Source: Sanderia malayensis | Lineage: Eukaryota > Cnidaria > Scyphozoa > Semaeostomeae > Pelagiidae | DNA length: 64,000 bases | Reading direction: 5' to 3' | Assembly: GCA_013076295.1 (NCBI GenBank) | Contig: RQOL01000861.1 | Coordinates: forward strand, 4,380,235 to 4,444,234 | In this document: positions 47,641-59,644 of the stretch, one piece after another | Layout of the letters: each line of letters opens with the position of its first letter | Position numbering within the stretch: position 1 is the first letter of the stretch | The notes under the pieces: model-generated | Databases searched by the model: none | What the model was told of the DNA's origin: nothing | The model's input: the letters and a program-made list of their open reading frames with translations, nothing else | Made by a program: the position numbers and the translations under genes

Positions 47641-48508
47641 ACTGCTAGCATTTGGAAGGTGTTCCAGCAGTGTCTTTTAAGCAGCAATCAATTGCATTAG
47701 CCAAAAATATTCACACTTTGGGCTTCGCCATTTTGTGTTTACACTCCTTGGCTTGGCATGTGGACTGGAAACAAGTTAGGGACTCTTGTGCCGAAGCTTG
47801 TAAACTTGGAGAAGGGTGTGCTGGTAATAAATGGGGGTGTCTTATAGGGTGGATTAAAGACTTCCTGTATTAATCAGAGCAAGGATGTGGGACTGGTTGC
47901 AACCCCTTAACATTGCGTGTGCATTAATAAGAATACACTTCGCTGTAAATTGCGACAGTGAGCAAGAGTAAGTCAAATTACATGGCATAGAAAGGAATGT
48001 TAGACCTCTTCAATGCTGAAAGTCCTTTAGGTATCATTTGAAGTACAGAGGGAAGTTGAAGGTCATTAATTCAAAATTCATCATAAGTCATGGCTTGCTT
48101 GTAGGCTCTCCGTAAGTCACAACTTCTGCGTCACTTGTATCCCTCTATGCAGCAACAACAGAACACAGTCTTCTGGTTACTTATCCATATCAAAAATGAC
48201 TTTCAAACAGAATAAATCGCCTTACAGTAATCAAAAAAGATAAAAATCTGAAAGTTGAAGCTTCGCGTTTTAAGAAGAGCAGATCTAAGAAGATAAAAAA
48301 AATAAATCAACATTGAAAATCTAAACATCCTGCTTTTATTGACGATTCTTTCTGTTCACCTGCTGCACCTCTGTGGGAAACTCAAACTTAGTATAGTATA
48401 GCAAATGCAAATAGCAAAAACTAAAGGGATGCTATAAATCTTCGGGGTGTTCGACAATCTCTAACCTCCCGTCATTCATCCTATAATTATTATATCATGT
48501 AGTATGTA
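47641..48508. other. Region upstream of DIP2
   Basis: The minus strand has an acceptor-like tgctagcag one base before the DIP2 ATG, so the ATG may lie near the start of an internal exon, with a 5' non-coding exon further up. No other gene seen. Confidence 0.4.
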
Positions 48509-48688
48509 CAGTCTACTCCCGATAAGTGGAACCTGCACGGGACAGAAAAAATGGTTCCACTTATCGAAAGTTCCATCCACTTATCCGAATTATAAGTTTT
48601 GTTAATGCAAATCCAAGGGACCAGAGAAATTGGTTCCACTAAACGAAAGTTCCACTTATCCGGGGTTCCACTTATCGAGAGTAGACTG
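48509..48688. mobile_element. Mariner/pogo-like MITE
   Basis: 180 bp with inverted ends cagtctactcccgataagtg and (right, reverse strand) cagtctactctcgataagtg, flanked by TA. Internal repeats of ggttccacttatcgaaagtt. Confidence 0.85.
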
Positions 48689-51600
48689 TATATATAAGAG
48701 TGGACATTATCCTCATCCATAATTGGCTAGTTGGCCTCCTCTCTATTCACCATAACAGAATGTTGCATCCAGCATCAGAGGGTTTCAAGCATACAACAGG
48801 AAACCAAGCACCTTAGCAATTGTGGAAAATATTATAGCTCAGTCAGGTGACTGAATACGCGAGAGGTACCACAAAGATGTTTCGCGAAGCTTCAGCAATT
48901 TGCAACTGACCAACTTGGTCTTCAAAGCATTATGTTACTAGCAGTGCATTAAAATTTGCTAAAATAGTAATGACGAAAACTGATGGAAATTTTAGGGTCA
49001 TTTAGTCCTATGACCAAGGGTCGCAGGGTCGTGTGTTCCAGCTTTTAGAGCATCCGGGTATCAATCCAAACATAATCTGGTCCGAATATTATACCAACAG
49101 GACTCTCACTCGGTGTCAAACGGAATCTCACTCAATGTCATAACAATTGAATTCCCATATGAAAGTGCATAAAATTTTGATCTCGGATGTCATTCCACTT
49201 TGATCCAAAATGCAACAACATGTGGCAAGTTGATCCTACACTATCATGACGTCATGTTATATCAATACCTACCGCACATGCATCCTTCGCATTAATCCAC
49301 TGCAACGGCAAGTAGATGCAGGTCAGTAGGGAATGCTGTACACGATTCTTCTACGATCGCTTTCCAATGCCATAATGCGGGACTTGAAATACCTGCAGAA
49401 ACAAAGCACAATCATTGATATAAATATGCTGTACAGCTGCCGCTATAACAAAAACCCAATTACCCCCTGTTTCAGAATTGCTTATAATAGCTGCACCACA
49501 GCTGTATTGCCATATCATTTTGATCATTGGATGAGCTCCCCTTGGCATGAAGATTGACAGGTGCCATTTATGTACAACCTATCTGAACATAAATAGAAGC
49601 GACACAAAAACACAATCTGACAATTCGCTAGTAAATATCACAGATACGCAAAACACGAGCCTGGCGAAATAAACAGAGAAGAAAGCTTGCAGTTGATTAT
49701 TTCATTGATTGATTTGATTGCAAGTGGATTGATTGCATAGTTTTATCTGTTAAAAGGTAAGTGTTCCTACAATACTGTATCATACCTACATAATTAGTCC
49801 ACTGCTACTAGTAAATGTTGTGCATATCTGTGCGAAGTTTAGGTCTCGTAAAAACCATATTACCAGAGAAATTGATGCATTTCATTAAAATCGAAACGAT
49901 TTAAGCAATCAAAAGCTTCTTCAGGGCGTTTAATATGAATTTCTTTGTTCTACAACTGGTTCAGAAACAGGTTGCAAGTAAAAAACACCAAAATATGTTT
50001 CATAATTAAGTATTAATTGGTGTTCAAGCTGAAAACCCAGTCTAAATATGCAGTTGAAAATGAATGCCCTAAAAACCCATGCTTATAACTTTGCAGCCAT
50101 TTAAAATTAAGGTTTCGTTGCTGCTTCGCCTTTTGATGTTATCACTTAAATAGTTCTTATCATGAAAGGTTTTACGCAAAGGCTTTGACCTTGGTTGCTG
50201 ATACACGAGTCACGAAAACCAAATAATTACCTACTTGATAGCACTATTACACAAACACAAAGTGGAAGCTTGTCCACTAATAACAAACAGTGAGGTGACA
50301 AGGACAGTGGCCATCACATGAGAATATTTTGAAGGAAGCAAAAAATTTAGGTATCGAAAGATAGTTTTAAATAAAAGCGATAATAAATGGAAGAATAAGC
50401 ATAAAAAGAGTAAGAATAACTAACGAAATAGCTTGGGACACTTAATCTGATTTAAATTGCAAAGAGAGAACAAAGTCGACCACATGAGGATGAATCTTCT
50501 GAAAAACAAATCGATAATATTTTGCCGAAATGCCAATGAGTTTAATACTTGCAATCAACCAGCTGACATGGGGAAAAACATGCAGCTTGCTTTAATTGAA
50601 TTGGATTGGCTTTCACTCTGATCTCCGAAATTTGCATAACTAAGTTAATTAATTACGACTGAAGTTCCTCCGACCTCAAAAATCCTATATTCAATTATTC
50701 AATTTCACTCGTGCGAACATCTAATTAATGCTGGTCGTCTTTTACTGCAATCCACATAAAACTTCCCTTGGTTGAAAACAGAAGTTCACTGTGAAATGTC
50801 ATTCCCACAGGCAGTCGTCAATGGAACATTCATTACTGATTAATAACTGAAAGCCTGCATAAAAAGATTCACCAAGCTGTCCAAGTTAATTTCAAACAAA
50901 AATTGCCTTTAATAGCGTTTGCTGATGTTACAAATAAAAACAAATGATCGTATGTGTACATAACCGTTCGGCTGACAAAGAAACTGGTGAATTAATTTTT
51001 AATGAGCCAGCAGTTTCCATCGGGTCACAGGACATATCAAATTGACTATTTCATGTAAAACTGCGCAGAAAGCCCATTTTATAAACGGGTTTGGTATTAG
51101 TGAACTAAAATTTGATGTATGTTGCTTTGAAACTTCACTCTCTCCGCGTATAATCGAATAACACTGAATGCTTGCATTGCATGTGTCCTGCATGTTACAT
51201 ACAGCTTTCCTAAAATCAACCAGCCACACCAAACGTAAAACACACCGCGAAGGCTCTACAGGCTTTTAGTCGCAGACGTTTCGATCTGAGGTGAAAAGCC
51301 TTCACACTTCTGAAAGGGTCGGTGTACAGAATCAAAAACAAAAGGAGTTAGGGAAAAACACTTTCGCATTTTAACTCATTCTGCAATCGTGTGGACATAC
51401 GTCACAAAAGAAGGCATCGCATAATTTTTCACATTGATTAAAAATTCATGTTAGGCTGCAATGTTTTGTTGTTGCTGAAAAACAGCTTTTCATTCTACAC
51501 CCAAAAGCGTATCAATGTACAAAACGAGCTTAGCAATGTTCAGTTGTGGTTCGATAAGAATCTATAGCATCGAGAGAAAAGGATAAAATTCAACCTTAAA

Positions 51601-52271
51601 TGAATTTGATTGCTTTTTGTGTCACTTTGAATAAGTTTTCTAGAAGAACGTATTTCAGCACACGCTCGGTTTTAAGCTGAGTTGTAACAACATGATTTTA
51701 TCAATTATTTTCATTTGTTTCATTGCAGTCAGTTTAGTTTAGCCGAAGAACAATTCTGAACCGAAAACCTCGGTCATCAATTAATGATTTTGAAGCATAC
51801 TTTTAAGCATCATGCAATCAAGTAAATCCACTTGCGACCACGTGATTAAAATCTCTGACCTCATTGGTTATTTTCCCCACTCTAATCCAATATCCCATTC
51901 ATGAAGATACTCTCGATTCATCAACCCTATTTCTTTAGGTTCTAAGAGAATTATCTTATAATCATCAATAATTTCATCGAACAGCTAATCCAAAGAAAAA
52001 GTGTACCTCAAAATCTAAGCCATTTTATTTATTGCATTGCTTGAGGGGATAAAACAGATGAGGCCTCACAAGCTAAATCAACCACTTAAAACCACAATTG
52101 CTCGATGGCTGCAACAACTCCCGAGTTGCTTTAGTCTGCCTAATTGAACTTAACAGAATTGGAGCTTTGGTAAAGTAAGACGTAATCAGTTTAGGATTAT
52201 TCAGACACAAATTTCGTGCGTTGTTTTTCCTCTCGATCATGCGCCTGAGCAACGTTTCCAGAAACCGTATA
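48689..52271. other. Intergenic, no feature recognised
   Basis: 3.6 kb of AT-rich sequence. Short ORFs only, none with conserved motifs. No RNA gene or transposon end recognised. Confidence 0.5.
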
Positions 52272-52280
52272 TATCCAAGC

Positions 52281-52429
52281 TAGACTCATTACATTGCGTC
52301 CCTGCTCTGTGAATGGAGGAACAAAATTTTGTTCCCGAGTTCCGATTTTTGATGCTCAAATGTGATAAGTCCCTGTTGGTGGAGCGAAGAAATTGAGCAA
52401 AAACACAGGGACGCAATGTAATGAGTCTA
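52281..52429. mobile_element. Palindromic MITE, 9-bp target duplication (copy 2)
   Basis: 149 bp. Left end tagactcattacattgcgtc, right end its inverted copy. Exact 9-bp target duplication tatccaagc at 52272-52280 and 52430-52438. Confidence 0.9.
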
Positions 52430-53103
52430 TATCCAAGCCAAGCCAAGATAACATAAAATAACCTACTCAAAACAGAGAAGTGAATTGCTGAATACTACAA
52501 CATCAAGTCTGCACTTTATAGGCCCGAAAGATAAAAGTTTTCTGTACCTGGTCTTGGTCAATGGAAAAAGCTGAACTAGCTTCAAAGCATTCGTCCAAGA
52601 TTAGTTTTTAATAGGGCCCTTACCAAACCTACCAGCTATGCAAGCCAACACGGGGCTAAATTTGAATTAATGAACGCAATATTTAGTTAACTGCAAAAGC
52701 CCAATCGTACAATCAAATTAATTTCAACTACACGTCACCAAGTCTCAAAGAGATTCTCCCGCAAAGAACCTGCAATGCAGCCGTGGATAAAATTGGTAAA
52801 AAACAAGGTCACAACAACAAACCAAAATTACACAACATACAACTCTATCTGAGGGGACAAATCTGGGGCAGAGCACCACCCCACCCCCGAGATCAAATCC
52901 AATGGAATCTTGCGTGAAATCAGTCCACAAAACAAACTCATTGTTCAAGTGAACTCAAGAAATCTCGTGGGGGTTCGTTTCAGAAAAAGACGTAGTCGAC
53001 TGAACTTTAAATACTGAAACTCATTCTTCTTGCCTCTGTTTCATTGGTCTATATTTCGTCTGGCTGCCTGCTACCGAACTGAATCGAAATGACTAAATAT
53101 AGA

Positions 53104-53150
53104 GTGAATCAAGTGAATCAAGTGAATCAAGGTGAATCAAGTGAATCAAT
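53104..53150. repeat. Short tandem repeat (gtgaatcaa)n
   Basis: Five near-identical 9-10-bp units. Confidence 0.9.
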
Positions 53151-53170
53151 TAATCAATGAAAACTCTCAC

Positions 53171-53243
53171 CACAACCTTGCAAAACCGGGCGTGCATATA
53201 AATCGTTCATCATAGTCGACGCAGACACTTCTAATTGCGGCAC
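53171..53243 (-). CDS. Possible isolated exon
   Basis: On the minus strand a cattgcag acceptor precedes and a gtgaga donor follows 73 nt that stay open, with peptide VPQLEVSASTMMNDLYARPV. It lies 5.5 kb upstream of the DIP2 start. Its phase-1 end matches DIP2 exon 2, so an alternative DIP2 first exon is conceivable, as is an unrelated gene. No family match. Confidence 0.25.
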
Positions 53244-54499
53244 CTGCAATGAATAGAACAACAATATTCAAACGAGTATTATAACACCTTAAATATCATT
53301 GACATAGGCCATTCAGTAGCATTGTTAAGTTGCATTGCCAAACGATCGATTAAAAGCATGAACCAGCCAGCTGCCAGCGGAAAAAATCATTAAATTACTC
53401 ACACGCATCTCAAACTCAAGACTGAAAGTGCTAGCGATCTGGCAGGTACGATAATATAGTGAGTAAAGCGTGAATCAGTAATATAGCGTGAATTTGTGTA
53501 TTTAATTCTATTAGTGTAATATTAGCTTAATTGGGTACTACAAGAAATAATTTTCTATTGTCGGTCTTAAAATAAAACAACACACCGGCATTGATTAAGG
53601 CCACCAGAGGCATCAGTGAGTACTAGATACATACAGGGTAAAACATTCTTCAAAATGATGGTAAAGGGGACAGCAGAATAACTATGTTGAATGCAGTACT
53701 TGATAAGCTTTGGTGGAAATTTACTTTCCTAATTAACATTCATAAACACTCATTTTAATAGTGTGTGTTTACCAGCTATTATTAAGAATGATTGAATTGC
53801 GGTTTTAACCATTTCTATCGAGAGACAGAGAGAGTGTTGTTAACAGGCAATAGGAAACTGCGGAGGCGCACTGTTTTAGTTTGCTTGCTCATTAAAATAA
53901 CGGTGACGTCAAATTCGAACAACTCGCCTCAGGTATGCAAAGCATTTGCCGAGTAGCCGTTTGCCATGAGAACGTCATTGGGACACTTGGATGGCGGAGC
54001 GTAGGCGGGGGAAGGTAGCTCTTATTGGCAATCCCCAACCCAGCGTTCCTTGTAGGCCAATGGGTGGTTCGACCCACGATTAATCTTGCTCGGTCAGAAA
54101 ACCTGCGACAAGCTCAAGAATCGCATCATGCAACTCGTACGAGGCAAAAACAACTGCCACTTTCATCGGTTGATTGTGAACACACCAGTTTCATTGGTTG
54201 CGAATAAACTGTACCTACCTCTGCAGCAGAGGTAGAAAAATATCTATTTGTACATTGATATTTGTTTATGCGAGTGTTTATGCAAGTATTTATGCAAGAA
54301 CCACGATATATACGCAAAGAAATCAATATTACAGATACAAGCAAAGCCATGGTGTTGAAACACCGAGGTGCATCAGTTATCTCCTGGGAAAAATAATCAG
54401 TTGAATGGTTGTATTAAATATAGCGAGTATATAGCAAGACCAAACAGGACGTGTGAACAGATAATGAGGCCTTGAGACCGCTCTAACAAGTGGCACGCA
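53244..54499. other. Intergenic, no feature recognised
   Basis: Overlapping short ORFs on both strands around 53890-54350 have no family signature. I see no convincing exon. Confidence 0.45.
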
Positions 54500-54507
54500 A
54501 TTAATTC

Positions 54508-54692
54508 CAGGGGCGTCGTGGCCGGGGGGCAGGGGGGGGGCCATGGCCCACCCTGTGAAAGCAAAATCGCTGGATTTTTCGGAAATTTTGGGGATTTTTC
54601 TACTTTTTCGGAAATTTTTCAGCATTTGACCCACTTATCGGAAATTTTTTGCGCTTGGCCCACCCTAAAATTCAGGTCCCACGACGCCCCTG
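54508..54692. mobile_element. hAT-like MITE
   Basis: 185 bp with inverted ends caggggcgtcgtggcc and cccacgacgcccctg. The 8-bp flanks attaattc (54500-54507) and attaatgc (54693-54700) match at 7 of 8 positions, as expected for an hAT target duplication. Internal repeats of tttttcggaaatttt. Confidence 0.82.
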
Positions 54693-55246
54693 ATTAATGC
54701 ACGCATCTACATGGAATGAAGAGATGTATTGGAAAATGGCAACGAACGACAGTTTGTTGGGGGTAAACAATACAGCACCGCAAACATTACAAGCTAACTT
54801 TATCCAGAAGAAAAATGCAGAATAGAAATCCGAATCCGTTCTGAAATATTTCAATTTGCACGCAAAGCTGTTGAAGATAATTACGAATATATGCGAGAAA
54901 ATTAATTCCTAAAAATGCATAATTAAACGAGTGTTGAGCATGCACTCAGTTTTTATAAGGAACCTGTCTAAAAGGCCTAGTTTTATAAAGCCCCTTATAT
55001 TAGGACCTGTTTTGACCAAATTGCGGTATTAAAAGTTTCTTAAAAGTTCCTTAATTTTAGTGTCACATTTAGTAACCAAAGATAAAATGGACGCAAAAAA
55101 ATATTGAAAGAAGTTGAGCTAAACAATAGCCAAAAATTTAAAGAAGAGTTTAATTAACAAGTACAAGGTCGATCTTCTCCGTTTTTCACGGCAATGAAAT
55201 TCTTTAGTAGCTAGTATAAGTCCTCTGACTTTTTGGATCCTCCACA

Positions 55247-55690
55247 TTTTTTTTTTTTTTTTTTTTTTAAATTCATAATAACGATATCCCTTCAGCTTTA
55301 GATATAAGATACATAATAATAACATAATATAGTATAATATAAGTGATTGCTTAAGTCATTAAATAAGTTAAAATAAGGGTAAATACAAATGTGAAATAAA
55401 GCAATACTGTTCTTCCAGGGAGTCGTTTTGGTCATTCTGAGTTATCATTGCTCAGTAAATGTCTTTTTAATGTTTTTTTAAAGACGGGTAGCGATGACAG
55501 CTCTCTGATCTCAATTGGAATACTATTCCAATTTTTGATGCTAGAGTACTGAAAGCTTCTCTTTGTGTTTTCTAGATTTATTTTTGGGATATGAAGGTCT
55601 CTACTATTCCTTGTTTCATAATTTGAGAGATTGCATCTATGCTCAAACATATCCCATAGGCTTTCGGGGCAAGCTTATATATGTATGTAG
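55247..55690 (-). pseudogene. 5'-truncated LINE 3' end
   Basis: The minus-strand frame 55690-55432 reads ESLWDMFEHRCNLSNYETRN, then a KRSFQYSSIKNWNSIP segment and stop. This is the typical C-terminus of non-LTR retrotransposon reverse-transcriptase ORFs (the x-Y-x-TRN ... KRSF ... WNSIP pattern). A 3' UTR and a poly(A) tract follow (poly-t on the plus strand at about 55248-55268). Only the last 85 or so codons are present, consistent with 5' truncation at insertion. Confidence 0.75.
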
Positions 55691-55827
55691 GCTCCTTATA
55701 AAAAAACTTTAGCCCGATAACTGCAAGCTTATTAATCTCCATTTAATAAAAAAACCCGAATTATCACAAAAAACACCTGTTGTCTGAGTTTTAGAAATAA
55801 TTCAAAACTGTTCAAGATCAACATTCA

Positions 55828-55900
55828 TAATCATAATCATAATCATCGTCATCATGATCATCATGATCATCATCATCATAATCATCATCATGATCAAAAC
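55828..55900. repeat. (cat/atc)n microsatellite
   Basis: Imperfect trinucleotide run of cataat, catcat and gatcat units. Confidence 0.9.
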
Positions 55901-58507
55901 AAAAGCATTCACTGGGCATGCATTACGTGTCTCAAAGAGCCAATGGAAACATCGATAATGTTGCGCAATAACCTTGACCAAAACGAGGCACGTATGTCAT
56001 CGTGACGTAATGTGCCGGTATATTCGTAATCGAATTTACTGAGGTGATGCAATCGTTTCGCTTTGAGAAAGACGAGCGACCACCCTCAGCGTACTTTCTG
56101 ACGAGAGAGCAAGGATCGGGAAGAGATTTACGAATGAAACTTAGGCCGCTTATCGGATCAGCTCTGAGGATTAGGCCTGGTTTACAAATGTACATCAAGA
56201 AAGGCGGTTAACGCGTCATTCAATGCTTGATTCAACTGCGACAGCTGTATACGGATTATTACCCCGTTTCGCTTATCAGCTTCAACCATCTAAAACGCAA
56301 AACAAAGTCGGCCTCCCTCTGACCTATGCAAAATAAATAAGGACAGTGTCTTGCTAGCTTAACAGTCCTATTTGCTTGAAGTCTGCCTTAGAAGAGCACG
56401 GTTTGCACTGCAAAAACGGCAATGAAAAATCATCAGCGCTGAAGGAGCTATACACCGGTTCTGTGTTTAGATGATTGCACATGCGACGCGGTGCAAGCAG
56501 TTTGCGTGCTGTAAAATCAAAGTGCGAACAGTTTCAAGGCGCAAATTTCCGCATCGTAAAAGTCGAGCTGGTTGTGATATTGATTTGTGTTGCTGCCGAA
56601 TTGAAAAAACTCAGCATCATATATCTTATCGTTAATTAAATCAATCAGACAGATGTTAAAGCTACAATCAAACTATAAGTATATGTGCTTCGAAAGCTTC
56701 ATCTACAAGTATGTTTGGCCGTGGCATGTGTGCACAACAACTGCTGTTCTCACATAAGTTTTGAAAAGTGTTATGCCTGACGGACTGGCTAGTAAAAACT
56801 CAACGAAATACAGCAATCTTCGAGTTGGACAGAAAATCAAGTATCAAACGGCAAGACTTGAACGAAAACTCAAGAGCGAATCATCAAGAGCGCAAAAAGT
56901 GTCATTTAACTGATGCAACATTGTTCAAACTTTCAACATATGCCACACAGCAAAGCAGCAGCACATAATTTCACAGCAAAATTTCAAGACCTGTTCCAGA
57001 CCAATTACCACTTTTGGCTACAAAGATGATCATTCGCTAATAAGCATACGTAATTATTATTCTGCGAAAGTCCAGCAGCAATTTCCAAATGCAAGGACAA
57101 ACAGCTGCAGGCATTTTAAATTTTATCTACTGACGAACAAGCCAATTTGCCATTTACATCCAAAACTGATCTTAGAAGCTCTGCTGTCGTATATCTTCTC
57201 AGCATCACAATTGAAGCACGATCAGATAGCATTATCACTATCTCGTGGCACGCAAGCAGTTTTTGCATTATCGTTAAAATTGTGCCAAATGGTAAAGCAG
57301 TTCTCAAAGTGTTCAAACTCGCCGATATTTCGTCGGCTGCGTGCATGCCATTGCGTTGCGACAGAGATCATATAGCAACAGCAAACGTCGTTTTGTGATT
57401 GAGTACAACAAACGCGAAAGGCCAAGGGAAGCGAATTTTAATTAGACAACTATTCAGGAACCCACGGACACAGATGGATTAGAAGATATTTATTCGGAGC
57501 TGTGAAAGCATATTGCCAGAACAGAAGATCACTTTGGTCAAAACAGCAAAGACAAACTACCTATTATAAAAGATCCAATAGGGAAGTCGTATAATATCAA
57601 CTGAATAATCAACTTTTAATTTCGAAATTCCCAATACAATCTGCACGGAAACATGCTGTTTGAGATTTAAATACGTGCATGAGCCATGACATGGTCCGTC
57701 GCTGAAACAATATGAGCAGACCCAGGCTATTTAAACATTCATGGTAGCAGGTTTTTCTGTCAGCAAAGGTGCACAAGAAGGTCGGTTTGGCAATTAGCTT
57801 TGCAAATTGTTAACTCTCAAAAAAGCAAGTGATGAAAGCAAGCTGGAATGCTTCTAACGGTGTTCCTCAAAGTCGTGCACGGAAATTTTCGAAGTTATAA
57901 TTGAATTACACGATTATACAATTGCGTGAGCAAAAAAACCTGGAGGTTCGTTTCAAGACGTTGAAGTGCAATTCTGTCCTTCTGCAAACAAAAAACAAAT
58001 CAATTGATTGAATTTATATAATGAGAATAGATTTGTTAATTGGTTTTCGAAACGTATCAGCAAAAACTGGTTGACATAGCTGGCACGCGTATTTGCAATT
58101 GCTGGTTGTGGTTACAGATCCATCGTTGCAAGATAATTGATATTTAGTTGATGTCGACGAAAAGCGCAGAAAAACGCCGTGGTTTTACATTAACAAGTGA
58201 TTAATCTAGGCAAATCCTCAAGCCTGGCCACTGGTACGATTACAACTGCCAACAGTGCAGACGTTACAGCGACAAATAACTGCTACAACTAATACTGCAA
58301 CTGCGACACCATCAAACGGAATTGAGCGCAGTCATAAAACATCATTTCTCATTATCGTTAATGTTTATCTGAGAAACTTCGTCGCATAATACAAAGCAGC
58401 ATTATTGTAAAAGCTGTACACACAAATCTGATAAAATTGCATCGCTGTAGTTTAAATCAATTAGCAATATACCATCAATCTAATAATACACAAAGAGAAG
58501 GAAGGAG
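55901..58507. other. Intergenic upstream of PKA-R, no feature recognised
   Basis: Several short ORFs (for example 55932-56198 on the minus strand), none with recognisable motifs. The last part should contain the PKA-R promoter and 5' UTR; no TATA or CCAAT arrangement stood out. Confidence 0.4.
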
Positions 58508-59644
58508 ATGAGCGAATATACATTGCCAGGTAAATACCACGAGTTCCTGACCGGTTTTATTTTTACCGTTATGCAGGACAAGCCAGAAGACCTTGTGCAG
58601 TATGCAGCGGAATATTTCACGAAGTTGAAGAACAACAGCGAAGTAGCAGATCAATACAGAACAATGAGTTCGAACAGCAACCGAAAAAGTTCAACCGGCA
58701 GTGTTGATGATTCAGATGACGAGCCGTTCGTGCCGCCGATAACACCGCGCGGTAGACGCCAAGCAGTCGCAGCGGAATCTTACGACCCGACGAAAGAGAG
58801 CGATGTAGAGATTACGTCATATCCCAAGACGGCCGAGCAGCTGAAGTCGTTGGAGAAATCCGTGAAGAATATTCTACTGTTCAAGACAGTGGATTCGAAA
58901 CAACGCGGAGTTTTGTTGAAATCGTTCTTCAAACGTGACGTTGTCGCGGAAGAATTGATTATCAAACAAGGCGACGACGGAGATAATTTCTACGTCATTG
59001 ATTCGGGAAAATACAATATTTTCATCGAAGGCGAAGAAGAGCGAAAACTGATCGCTTCACTCGATGGCAAGGGGAGCTTCGGAGAGCTGGCCCTCATGTA
59101 CAACTGTCCGCGCGCGGCTACGATTATTGCCGCGTCAGACGGTGTAGTATGGTGCTTGGATCAGAAAGTTTTCCGCGCGATCGTTGTTACAGCAGCGGCG
59201 AAGCAGCGGCAACAATTCGAGGAGATTCTCGAACGAGTTCCAATGCTCGCCGAGTTGACCACATACGAGAGAATGAACTTGGCAGATTCTTTAGACCTTC
59301 AGAGATTCCCGGACGGAAAATGCATAATCCGCGAAGGTGACCGCGCGCACCAGATGTACTTCATAATGGAGGGAAAGGTGAAGATCACGGTGAAAACCAG
59401 CAAAGATAAGATGGACGAGCGAACGGTGGCCTACGCAAGAGAGGGGGAATATGTCGGAGAGCTTGCGCTCGTTCTACAAAAACCGCGCGTCGCATCTGTC
59501 TACGCGGAAGGCAGCGTCACCTGCGCGGTTTTAGATATAGCAGCGTTCGAGCGCTTGCTCGGATCTTGTGTAGACATAATGAAGCGGAACTTTGATGTTT
59601 ATGAAAAAGAGAGGAAGCGACTGGGCATCCATAGCATCCAATAA
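58508..59644 (+). CDS. PRKAR: cAMP-dependent protein kinase regulatory subunit
   Basis: 378 residues in one uninterrupted exon. PKA-R holds the catalytic subunit inactive until cAMP binds. The dimerisation/docking helix pair is at 1-45 (LPGKYHEFLTGFIFTVMQ, DLVQYAAEYFTKL) and resembles type II. The inhibitor segment RRQAVAAE (83-90) has Ala at the phospho-acceptor position, a pseudosubstrate as in type I subunits. CNB-A is at about 120-240, with phosphate-binding cassette FGELALMYNCPRAAT (E193, R202). CNB-B is at about 241-365, with YVGELALVLQKPRVAS (E318, R327). The key Glu and Arg in both cassettes are intact, so both sites should bind cAMP. Lack of introns contrasts with the intron-rich neighbours and suggests a retrocopy or lineage-specific intron loss. 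Codon use is more GC-rich than in nearby genes. Confidence 0.95.
   Translation: MSEYTLPGKYHEFLTGFIFTVMQDKPEDLVQYAAEYFTKLKNNSEVADQYRTMSSNSNRKSSTGSVDDSDDEPFVPPITPRGRRQAVAAESYDPTKESDVEITSYPKTAEQLKSLEKSVKNILLFKTVDSKQRGVLLKSFFKRDVVAEELIIKQGDDGDNFYVIDSGKYNIFIEGEEERKLIASLDGKGSFGELALMYNCPRAATIIAASDGVVWCLDQKVFRAIVVTAAAKQRQQFEEILERVPMLAELTTYERMNLADSLDLQRFPDGKCIIREGDRAHQMYFIMEGKVKITVKTSKDKMDERTVAYAREGEYVGELALVLQKPRVASVYAEGSVTCAVLDIAAFERLLGSCVDIMKRNFDVYEKERKRLGIHSIQ

Noticed and set aside
55932..56198. Minus-strand 88-codon ORF
   Set aside because: No family signature, splice context or paired exon. Composition alone is not enough.
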